In this document: positions 43,709 through 52,608 of the stretch, in pieces
Position numbering within the stretch: position 1 is the stretch's first letter
How the letters are laid out: every line of letters begins with the position of its first letter
Assembly (NCBI GenBank): GCA_016235155.1
Contig: JACRLW010000071.1
Location: 20,258-84,257 of the forward strand
DNA from: Planctomycetota bacterium
GTDB lineage: Bacteria; Planctomycetota; UBA1135; UBA2386
Direction: 5' to 3'
DNA: 64,000 bases
Made by a program: the position numbers and the translations under genes
The notes under the pieces: generated by a model
Database searches by the model: none
The model's input: only the letters and a program-made list of their open reading frames with translations
What the model was told of the DNA's origin: nothing

Positions 43709-45141
43709 TGCGACTGCTTCTCCACTCTGCGCTGATGAGCACGCTCGCCTGCGCCGCGTGCACCGCCCCGGTCACCCCGTCCCCGCGCGACGGCGGCCTG
43801 GTCCTGCCCGAGCGCTTCCTCGCCGACGCCGCGCCGGCGTCCGCGGACACCACGATCGACGCGGACCTGTGGTGGCGCCGCCTCGGCGACGATCGCCTCG
43901 GCGAGACGGTCGAGGAAGCGCTGCGCTTCAACCGCGACCTCGCCGCGGCCGCGGCGCGCGTCGACGTCGCGCGCGCACGCGCGGAACTCGCGGGCGCGAG
44001 CCTCGCGCCGGCGCTGGCCGCGCGCCTCGACGCCCAGCGCCGCCGCTTCAACTTCATCGGCCTGCCGATCGCCGGCGGCGACGTGTTCAGCGTCACCACG
44101 AACCAGCACACGGTCTCGCTCGACCTGAGCTGGGAGCTGGACCTCTGGGGTCGCGTGCGCGCGGGCGAAGCGGCCGCCATCGCCGACGTCGAGGCCGCAA
44201 ACGCCGACCTTCGCGGCGCGGCGCACTCGATCGCCGGCCGCACGGGCAAGGCCTGGATCGCGTGCGTCGAGGCCGCGCAGCAGCTCCGGCTCGCCGAAGC
44301 GACCGCCGCGTCGCGCGCGCGCACGGAGGAGATGGTCCGCCGTCGCTTCACCGGCGGCGTGCGACCCGCACTCGACCTGCACCTCGCGCGCGCGGATCGC
44401 GAAGCGGCCGACGCGTTGGTCCAGACGCGCCTGCGCGCGCGCGAAGCCGCGATCCGCGCCCTCCACGTCCTGCTCGGTCGCTATCCGGGCCTCGCGCTCG
44501 ACCCGGGTACGGACTTGCCGCCGTCGCCGTCGCCGATCCCCGCGGGCCTGCCCGCCACGATGTTGCGCCGCCGTCCCGATCTCGCCGCCGCCGAACGCCG
44601 GCTGGCCACCGCCGACCTGCGCGTCGGCGAAGCGAAGGCCGATCGCTGGCCGCGGCTGTCGCTCACGGCGAGCGGCGGCACGTCGAGCAACGAGCTCAGT
44701 GATCTGGTCGACCTCGACTTCCGGCAGTGGACGCTCGGCGCGAACTTGCTCGCGCCGATCTTCGACGGCGGACGGCGCGGAACGACGATCGAGCTGCGCG
44801 ACGCCGAGCGCCGCGAGTCGGAGGCGCGCTTCGCCGCGCTCGTGCTGCAGGCGCTGGCCGAGGTCGAAGGCGCCCTCGCCAACGCCGGCACGCTCGCCGA
44901 GGAGGAAGCGCACCTCGCGAGCGCCGCGTCGCAGTCGCGCGCCGCCGCGACCATCTCCACCGATCGCTACGTCCGCGGCCTCACCGACATCACGACGCTC
45001 CTCGACACCGAGCGCCGTGCGCTCGCCGCGGACACCGCGCTGCTCGCCGTGCGACGGGTCCGGCTCGAGAACCACATCGACCTCATGCTCGCGCTCGGCG
45101 GCGGAATCCCGTCCGAGCCGGCGGGCGACGAACGACCATGA
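43708..45141 (+). CDS. TolC/NodT-like outer membrane efflux lipoprotein
   Basis: A 477-residue protein. The N-terminus MRLLLHSALMSTLACAACT carries a lipobox-like Leu-Ala-Cys. WWRRLGDDRLGETVEEALRFN and two long helical repeats (AAAAARVDVARARAELAG, AKADRWPRLSLTASGG, FDGGRRGTTIELRDAE) fit the outer membrane efflux protein family. It should form the outer-membrane channel of the tripartite pump. ATGA overlaps connect it to the next gene. Confidence 0.9.
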   Translation: MRLLLHSALMSTLACAACTAPVTPSPRDGGLVLPERFLADAAPASADTTIDADLWWRRLGDDRLGETVEEALRFNRDLAAAAARVDVARARAELAGASLAPALAARLDAQRRRFNFIGLPIAGGDVFSVTTNQHTVSLDLSWELDLWGRVRAGEAAAIADVEAANADLRGAAHSIAGRTGKAWIACVEAAQQLRLAEATAASRARTEEMVRRRFTGGVRPALDLHLARADREAADALVQTRLRAREAAIRALHVLLGRYPGLALDPGTDLPPSPSPIPAGLPATMLRRRPDLAAAERRLATADLRVGEAKADRWPRLSLTASGGTSSNELSDLVDLDFRQWTLGANLLAPIFDGGRRGTTIELRDAERRESEARFAALVLQALAEVEGALANAGTLAEEEAHLASAASQSRAAATISTDRYVRGLTDITTLLDTERRALAADTALLAVRRVRLENHIDLMLALGGGIPSEPAGDERP

Positions 45142-46316
45142 GCTTCCTGAGATCCGTCCTGCGCGTGCTGTTGCCGCTGCTGGTCCTCGCACTCGGCGTC
45201 GCCGGCGCATGGGCGCTCGTGCAGGCGCGCGAGAAGAAGCCCGTCGACGCGGTGCCGCCCGCGCATCCGCTGATCGAGGTCGCGATCGCGCAGCGCGCGA
45301 CCTGGTCGCCGACGATCCGCGCCCAGGGCACCGTGCGACCCGCGGTCGAGAGCGAACTCGTCAGCGAGGTCGCGGGCCGCGTGATCGAACTCGCTCCGGG
45401 CCTGCGCGCGGGCGCGCGGTTCGAGCGCGGCGAGCCGCTCGCGCGCATCGACCCGCGCGACTACGAACTCGCGGTCGTCGAGGCCGAGGCTGCGGTCGCC
45501 CAGGCCCAACTCGCGCTCGAGGTCGAGAAGGCGGAGAGCGAGGCCGCGCAACAAGCGTGGCAATCGCTCGGCGAGGCGACGCCGCCGACCCCGCTCGCGC
45601 TCCGCGAGCCGCAGCTCGCCGAAGCGCGCGCGCGCGTCGCCGCGAGCAAGGCGCGACTCGAGGGCGCGCGGCGCGATCTCGAACGCACGACGTTGACCGC
45701 GCCGTACGACGGCATCACCTTCGAGAAGTCCGTCGACCTCGGCCAGTTCGTCGCGCGCGGCGCACGTCTCGCGCACCTGCTCGGCCGCGACGCGGTCGAG
45801 GTCCGCATCCCGATCCAACCGGACGAACTCGCCTTGCTCGGGCTCGCCGGCGCTCCCGATGCCGGTCGCGACCGCACGGTCGAACTGCGCGCACACGACG
45901 GCATCGACTCCGCGCGCTGGACCGGCCGCATCGTTCGTCGCGAGGACTGGCTCGACCCGCGCTCGCGGACGATCGCTCTGGTGGTTCGCGTCGAGGACCC
46001 CTACCCGGCGACCGGCGATCGCACGCCGATGTTCGTCAACCTGTTCGTGCAGGCGGAACTGCGCGGGACCGAACTCGCGGACGTCGTCGTGCTGCCGCGC
46101 GCCGCGCTCCGCAACGACCAGCGCGTGTGGGTCGTCGACGGCGAACAGCGCCTTCGCCCGCGCGCCGTCGACATCGTCCGCAAGGAGCGCGACACGATCG
46201 TCGTGCGCGGCGGACTCGACGCCAGCGAACGCGTCTGCACGACGCCGCTCGACGCCGTCACCGACGGCATGCACGTGCGCGTCGTGGATCCCGCGACGCG
46301 GAGCAGCTCCCGATGA
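45138..46316 (+). CDS. RND efflux membrane fusion (periplasmic adaptor) protein
   Basis: A 392-residue protein. There is one N-terminal membrane anchor (LLPLLVLALGVAGAWAL), a biotinyl-lipoyl-like domain split around a helical hairpin (IRAQGTVRPAVESELVSEVAG, TTLTAPYDGITFEKSVDLGQ), a beta-barrel domain and a C-terminal membrane-proximal domain (VVVLPRAALRNDQRVWVVD). It bridges the inner-membrane pump and outer-membrane channel. It is coupled to the permease by an ATGA overlap. Confidence 0.92.
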   Translation: MSFLRSVLRVLLPLLVLALGVAGAWALVQAREKKPVDAVPPAHPLIEVAIAQRATWSPTIRAQGTVRPAVESELVSEVAGRVIELAPGLRAGARFERGEPLARIDPRDYELAVVEAEAAVAQAQLALEVEKAESEAAQQAWQSLGEATPPTPLALREPQLAEARARVAASKARLEGARRDLERTTLTAPYDGITFEKSVDLGQFVARGARLAHLLGRDAVEVRIPIQPDELALLGLAGAPDAGRDRTVELRAHDGIDSARWTGRIVRREDWLDPRSRTIALVVRVEDPYPATGDRTPMFVNLFVQAELRGTELADVVVLPRAALRNDQRVWVVDGEQRLRPRAVDIVRKERDTIVVRGGLDASERVCTTPLDAVTDGMHVRVVDPATRSSSR

Positions 46317-49300
46317 GTGGTCCGATCGCCTGGTTCATCCGCAATCCCGTCGCGACCAACCTCGCGATGTGGACCGTGATCGCGGCGGGACTCCTTTCGC
46401 TCCCGCACATCGAGCGCGAGGTCTTCCCCGAGTTCTCGGCGGAGATGATCGTCGTCACCGTGCCCTACCCGGGCGCCACGCCGAACGAGGTCGAGGAAGC
46501 GATCTGCGTCAGGGTCGAGGAGGAGGTCGCCGGGCTCGAGGACATCGAGAAGCTCAGCTCGACGGCGACCGAGAACGGCGGCTCGATCGTCATCAAGCTG
46601 CGCGAGGGCGCCGACGTCGCGCGCGCTCTCGACGACGTCAAGGCGCGCGTCGACGCGATCGACACGTTCCCCGTCGAGGCCGAGGAGCCGGTCGTCGCCG
46701 AGGTCGTGATGCGACGCCAGGTCCTCAGCGTCGCGATCTCCGGCCCGCTCGACGAACGCGGGCTGCGCTCCGCCGCCGAGCGCGTGCGCGACGAACTCAT
46801 GGCGTTGCCCGACGTCACGCTCGCCGAACTCGTGAACGTGCGCCCGTACGAGATCGCGATCGAGGTCAGCGAGGACGCGCTGCGCCGCCATCGCCTGAGC
46901 TTCGACGACGTCGCGAACGCCGTGCGCCGTTCGTCGCTCGACCTGCCGGGCGGTTCGGTCCGCACGCGTGCCGGCGAGATCCTGCTGCGCACGAAGGGCC
47001 AGGCCTACTCCGGCGACCAGTTCGAGGAGCTGGTCGTGCTCACGCGCGACGACGGCACGCGCGTGCTGGTGCGCGACGTCGCGACCGTGGTCGACGGCTT
47101 CGCCGAGACCGACCAGTCGACGCGCTTCGACGGCGCGCCCACCGCGCTCGTCAACGTGTTCCGCGTCGACAAGGAGGACGCGGTGCACGTCTCGGACGCG
47201 GTGCACGCGTTCTGCGCGAATCCACCGGCATGGCTGCCCGAAGGCGTGCGCATCACGCCATGGTTCGACCAGTCGTTGATCCTGAAGAGCCGGGAGGAGC
47301 TGCTGGTCCGCAACGGCCTGCAAGGCTTCGTGCTGGTCTTCCTGATCCTCACGCTGTTCCTGCGCTTCCAGCTCGCGTTCTGGGTCGCGGCGGGGATCCC
47401 GCTGGCGTTCCTCGGCGCGTTCGCGGTGATGCCGTGGATCGGCGCGTCGATCAACATGCTGTCGTTGTTCGCGTTCGTCCTCGTGCTCGGCATCGTCGTG
47501 GACGACGCGATCGTGGTCGGCGAGAACGTGTTCGCGCACTCGCGCGCGGGACGGCCGCCGCGACTCGCGGCGGAGGAAGGCGCGCGCGAGGTCGCGCTGC
47601 CGGTGGCGGCGTCGGTGCTGACGACCGTCGCCGCGTTCCTGCCGATGTTCAACATCCCGGGGCTGTTCGGGCGCTTCTTCTCGCTGATCCCGATGGTCGT
47701 CATCCCGGTGCTGCTGATCTCGCTGCTGGAGTCGACCTTCCTGTTGCCCGCGCACCTGCGCCACTTCCACGCCGACGCGCCGGCCCACGGGCTCGGGCGC
47801 TACTGGCGCGGCTTCCAGGAGTTCTTCGCGAGCGGCATGGAGCGCTTCGCGCGAGGTGTCTACCGGCCGGTCGTCGACGTCTGCCTGCGCCACCGGGCGA
47901 TCACGATCGCCGCGTCGTTCGCGATGCTCCTCGTGAGCGTCGGCGCCGTCGCCGGCGGTCACGTGCGCTTCGTGTTCTTCCCCGAGGTCGAGGGCGACAA
48001 CGTGATCGCCACGCTCACGATGCCGCAAGGCACTCCGGTCGAGGTCACGACCCGTGCGATCGACGAACTCGAAGCTGCGGCGTTCCGCATCCGCGACGAA
48101 CTGACGGCCGCGACCGCGCCCGGCACAGCGCCGGCCATCGCCCACGTGCTGACCGCGATCGGCGAGCAGCCGTTTCGCAAGGTCCAGGAAGAGATGGGCG
48201 GCCGCGTGAAGACCAGCGGCTACTCCGGTTCGCGCTACGGCGAGATCAACCTCCAGCTCGCGCCGTCCGAGTCGCGGAGCGTGACCAGCGAGCAGATCGG
48301 CGCGCGCTGGCGCGCGCTGGTCGGCGAAGTGCCGGGTGCGGTCCGCTTCGAGATCTCGGCCTCGATCATCAAGACCGGCGCGGACATCGACGTCAGCCTG
48401 CGTTCGCAGGACCTCGACGACCTGCAGGCCGCCGCCGCGCGCGTGCAGGCGTGGCTCGCCGCGCGCGCCGGGGTCTTCGAGATCGGCGACAGCTTCGACG
48501 AGGGCAAGGAAGAACTCGCGCTCCGCATCCGGCGGGAGGCCGAGGCGTACGGGCTCGGCACCGCGGATCTCGCGCGCCAGGTCCGCCAGGGCTTCTACGG
48601 CGAGGAGGTGCAGCGCGTGCAGCGCGGGCGCGACGACGTGCGCGTGATGGTCCGCTACCCGCGCGACGAACGTCGCTCGTTGCTCGACGTCGAGTCGATG
48701 CGCATCCGCACGCGAGCAGGCGACGAAATCCCGATCGCGACCGTCGCCGAGTCCGCCATCGGTCGCGGCTACGCAGCGATCCAGCGCACCGACCGCGCGC
48801 GGTCGATCAACGTCACCGCCAAGGTCGACAAGACCGAGCACGACCCGAACGAGGTCCTCGCCGCGCTGGACGCCGAGGTGCTGCCGTCGCTCGCCAGCGA
48901 GTTCGAGGGTCTGCGCTGGACCTTCGAGGGCGAACGCGAGGAGCAGAAGAAGACCTTCGCCGGGCTCGGCAGCGGCTTCGCGATGGCGCTGCTCCTGATC
49001 TACGCCCTGATGGCGATCCCCTTCCGCAGCTACCTGCAACCGCTGCTGGTGATGACGGCGATCCCGTTCGGCCTGATCGGCGCGATCCTCGGCCACGTGA
49101 TCATGGGTCTGCCGCTCAGCGTGCTGTCGATGTGCGGGATCGTCGCGCTGTCCGGCGTGGTCGTGAACGACGCGATCGTGCTCGTCGACTTCATCAACCG
49201 TCACCGCAGCGAGGGCGGCGGGCTGCTCGAAGCCGTGCGCGAAGCGGGCGTGCGGCGTTTCCGGCCGATCATGCTCACGTCGCTCACGACCTTCGGCGGC

Positions 49301-49492
49301 TTGATGCCGCTGGTGATGGAGAAGAGCGTGCAGGCGCTCTTCCTCGTCCCGATGGCGATCTCGCTCGCGTTTGGCGTGATGTTCGCGACCTTCATCACTC
49401 TCGTGCTGGTGCCCGCGGGTTACCTCGTGCTCGAGGACCTGCGGCACGGCTTCCGCTGGCTCTATCCGCCGCGGCGCGAACGCCCGCACTGA
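46313..49492 (+). CDS. RND family efflux permease (AcrB-like)
   Basis: A 1059-residue protein starting MSGPIAWFIRNPVATNLAMW. It has the doubled RND plan: a transmembrane helix, a porter domain with FPEFSAEMIVVTVPYPGATPNEVEEAI, helices carrying LGIVVDDAIVVGENVF (the proton-relay Asp pair) and LPVAASVLTTVAAFLPMF, and then the same layout again (NDAIVLVDFINRHRSEG, RPIMLTSLTTFGGLMPLV). Full length. Substrates cannot be told; HAE-1-like drug or lipid export is likely. It is the last gene of the efflux operon. Confidence 0.94.
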   Translation: MSGPIAWFIRNPVATNLAMWTVIAAGLLSLPHIEREVFPEFSAEMIVVTVPYPGATPNEVEEAICVRVEEEVAGLEDIEKLSSTATENGGSIVIKLREGADVARALDDVKARVDAIDTFPVEAEEPVVAEVVMRRQVLSVAISGPLDERGLRSAAERVRDELMALPDVTLAELVNVRPYEIAIEVSEDALRRHRLSFDDVANAVRRSSLDLPGGSVRTRAGEILLRTKGQAYSGDQFEELVVLTRDDGTRVLVRDVATVVDGFAETDQSTRFDGAPTALVNVFRVDKEDAVHVSDAVHAFCANPPAWLPEGVRITPWFDQSLILKSREELLVRNGLQGFVLVFLILTLFLRFQLAFWVAAGIPLAFLGAFAVMPWIGASINMLSLFAFVLVLGIVVDDAIVVGENVFAHSRAGRPPRLAAEEGAREVALPVAASVLTTVAAFLPMFNIPGLFGRFFSLIPMVVIPVLLISLLESTFLLPAHLRHFHADAPAHGLGRYWRGFQEFFASGMERFARGVYRPVVDVCLRHRAITIAASFAMLLVSVGAVAGGHVRFVFFPEVEGDNVIATLTMPQGTPVEVTTRAIDELEAAAFRIRDELTAATAPGTAPAIAHVLTAIGEQPFRKVQEEMGGRVKTSGYSGSRYGEINLQLAPSESRSVTSEQIGARWRALVGEVPGAVRFEISASIIKTGADIDVSLRSQDLDDLQAAAARVQAWLAARAGVFEIGDSFDEGKEELALRIRREAEAYGLGTADLARQVRQGFYGEEVQRVQRGRDDVRVMVRYPRDERRSLLDVESMRIRTRAGDEIPIATVAESAIGRGYAAIQRTDRARSINVTAKVDKTEHDPNEVLAALDAEVLPSLASEFEGLRWTFEGEREEQKKTFAGLGSGFAMALLLIYALMAIPFRSYLQPLLVMTAIPFGLIGAILGHVIMGLPLSVLSMCGIVALSGVVVNDAIVLVDFINRHRSEGGGLLEAVREAGVRRFRPIMLTSLTTFGGLMPLVMEKSVQALFLVPMAISLAFGVMFATFITLVLVPAGYLVLEDLRHGFRWLYPPRRERPH

Positions 49493-49518
49493 CGCGCACC
49501 CGGGCTCGGACTACGCGC

Positions 49519-52468
49519 TCAAGGCAAGCCGACGCGGAACTGCAAGCCGTCGGACACCGCGATGCCGGGCAGGAACGTGCCCGCGGGGTCGATCACAGCC
49601 CACTGCGCGAAGAGCTCCGCACCCGCGATCGACGGCTGGTTCGGGATGCCGAGCGTCAGCGACGCGATGCCGGCGCCCGAGGTGAGCTGCGTCGGACCCG
49701 CGACCAGCGGCGGAGCGATCAGGAGACCGCAGGACGCGGGCGGCATGCCGGCGAAGCCGACGAGGACGACGGCGCCCGCCCACGGCAACGCGCGGGTGAG
49801 TTCGATCCGGAAGTTGGTGTCGCCGAGTCGCGGCAGCACCGGGGCGCCGATGCTCGGCGGGAAGCCGCTCGAGCCGGCGCAGCCCGTGCCGTAGGTCGAC
49901 TGGAACGCGCGACGCGCGTCGAGGTCGGCGCTCCATGGCTCGAGGCCGAAGGCGCCGTCGTCCGCCGCGAACCATGCCGCGTTGCCGGCGACGCGGAGAT
50001 TCGTCATGCGCGCGGCGCCGGGTCCGATCGCCGTCGTGAGTTGACCGACCGGATGCGTGCCGAACACCGAACCGTCGGAGACCCAGACCTGCAACTGATC
50101 GACGGGGTGATAGCCCGCGAACACGATGCCCGCGTAACCCGGTAGCGCCGCGAACGGCGCCGTGCCGAGTCCGGTGCCGGGGCCGATGTTCGCCTCGCGC
50201 AGGAGCCGCGTGCCGGCCGCGGTGCCGTCGGAGGTCCACAACTCGGTGCCGAGCATGTCGGTCATCGCGAAGAACACGCGGCTGAAGCCCGCGACGAGCC
50301 GCGTGATCGGCGCGCTTCCCGACGGCGCGAGATCGACGACCATGCGCGTCCCCGGCGTGGTGCCGTCCGACACGTGGAGTTCGCGGCCGGAGCCGGAGTC
50401 GGCGACGAAGAACAAGCGGCCGTCGCCGGTGACCACCAGATCGCGCGGGTCGGAGCCCGACGGGCCGGGGGAGAGATCGGCGATCGGGTTGGTGCCGAAG
50501 TAGGTGCCGTCGGTGCGCCAGACCTCGCTGCCGTAGGTCGTGTGGTTGCGCACGACGAACACCGCCGCGTTGCCGAACGCGCGCAGCTCGGCGCCGGCGA
50601 TCGCACCGTTGGTCGGTTCGAGGTCGGCGAAGATCGAGGTGCCGAGGACGGTGCCGTCGGTCCGGAACAACTCGAGCCCGGGGGACACGTCGTCGGCGAA
50701 GAACACGACGATCGCGCCGCAAGCCGTGAACTGCGACGGGAACGAACTCGAGATGCTCGGCGCGAGGTCGCCGAGGCGGAACGTGCCGGCGACGGTGCCG
50801 TCGCTGACGAACGGCTCGAACCCCATCGTCGCGGTCGTCGCGGAGAAGTACAGGCGGTTGCCGATGACCGCGAGGCCGCGCGGCGACGAACTCGCGGAGC
50901 CCGCCGCGATGTTCGTGAACAGCGCCGTGCCCGCGAGCGTGCCATCGCTGCGGAACAGCTCGCGCCCGGTGCTCGGACTCGTCGCCGCGAACCACGCGAA
51001 GTTCTGGAACGACACGAACTCCGCGGGGTCCGCCGCACCGGCGCCGAGGTCGAGGACCTGCGTGCCGGCGGCGCTGCCGTCGGTGCCGACCGCCTCGAAG
51101 CCGGTGCCGGGATCGGCCCGGAACACCGTGCGCGTGCCCGCCGCGACGAAGTCGCTCGGCGAGGAGTCCGCCGCGGCGATGCCGAGGTCGGCGAGCATGC
51201 GCGTGCCCGCGCCGTCGCTCACCCACGGTTCGGAGCCGGTCCCGTTCACCGTCGCGGCGAAGTAGTAGCGCGATCCGATCCGCGCGATCGAGTCCGGTGA
51301 CGATCCCGTCGTGCCGGGAATGACGTCGGCGATCAGCCGAGTGCCCGCGGTCGTCCCGTCGCTCACCCACGGTTCGGAACCCGACGCGCTCGTCGTCGCG
51401 CGGAACACGACGCCGGTGCCGGCGATCGCGAGCGGCGAAGTACGCGCGCGTGCCGCTCGAGACGAGATAGGGCAGCGAGGTCGCGGGCATGCTCGACGGC
51501 GGGCCGGGCATCACGTCGGCGAGTTGGAACGTGCCGGCCGCGGTGCCGTCGGAGATCCACGGTTCGAAACCGGTCGCCGCCGTGTTCAGGTAGAGGACGG
51601 CGCTCGAGCCGAGGGGGACGCCGCGGTCGTACACGCTGCTGCTCGCGGCGCCGGGCGAGAGGTCGGCGACCATCGCGGTGCCGGCCGCGGTGCCGTCGCT
51701 GAACCACAGCTCCCGACCGGCCGCGCCGCCCCACATCGTGAACAGGACGCCATTGGTCGTGCCGGTCAGCGATTGCGGGTAGCTCACCCCCGGCACGGAG
51801 GCGGTGCCCGCGGTGGTGCCGTCGGAGATCCAGAGTTGATCCACGCCGGTGCTGCCGCGCGCGATGAAGAACAGGCCGCGCGACGTCGAGGTCAGCATGC
51901 GCGGCGACGAACTCGACGCTCCGGGATAGACGTCCGCGACGAGCGCGGTGCCCGCGATCGTTCCGTCGCTCCGCCACAGTTCGTCGCCGACGTCGGCGCG
52001 CCGTCCGGCGAAGTAGTGGATGCCGGCGTGGAGCATCGGCAACGCGCTCGACGACGGCTTCACGCCGTCGGGCGAGGTGAGTTCGTAGGTGCCGAGGATC
52101 GTGCCGTCGGTGCGGAACAGGCCGTAGCCGGCGCTGTCGCGGCGGCCGAAGCAGAACAACGCGATGCCCCCGGACGGCACCAGCGCGGTGCCGAGGATCG
52201 ATACCGGCGCCTCGGTCGTGCGCAGCAGCGCGCGCGTGCCGGCGCTCGTGCCGTCGGTCGCCCACAATCGCCCGCTGCCCGTGCCGAAGGTGAGGAACAG
52301 CGTGTCGGCGCCGAGCGCCGCGAAGTCGCGCGGCGTCGACGACGCGACGGTGCTCGTCGTGGCGAGATCCGCGAGGCGGACCTGCGCGTGCGCGCGGGCT
52401 GCGGCGAGAACCGCGGCCGTGACGGCAAATGCAACCAGGGAACGGGATGTCGGAGTGGCCAAGGACAT
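49519..52468 (-). CDS. Secreted ELAP-type repeat protein with planctomycete-style C-terminal domain, frameshifted
   Basis: About 983 residues if the two frames are joined near 51431-51436. MSLATPTSRSLVAFAVTAAV... is a signal peptide. The rest is about 17 copies of a roughly 47-residue unit centred on GxELWxSDGTxAGTxLVxDLxPG (for example DELWRSDGTIAGTALVADV and GSEVWRTDGTYFGTNPIADL). The last 115 residues (from STYGTGCAGSSGFPPSIGAP) form a separate beta domain seen at the end of many planctomycete secreted proteins. The frame changes after GTRAYFA; the continuation is LAIAGTGVVFRATTSASGSE. Probably an extracellular propeller-like protein of unknown ligand. Confidence 0.8.
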
Positions 52469-52608
52469 GCAGCAGGGAGGAAGCGAGGGCGCGGGGATTC
52501 TAGGGACGACCCGCGCGAACCGGACGCCGCGTCTCGAACCGATTCCGTATCCGCGGTGCTCGCCCGGTGATTGCGCGCGGTTCGCCGAGCGGTTCCGCTG
52601 CGCCGGTC

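Noticed and set aside
46001-49489. 1162-codon antisense frame opposite the RND permease
   Set aside because: Composition (His, Arg, Asp, Glu) is typical of an antisense shadow; the plus-strand permease has full motifs.
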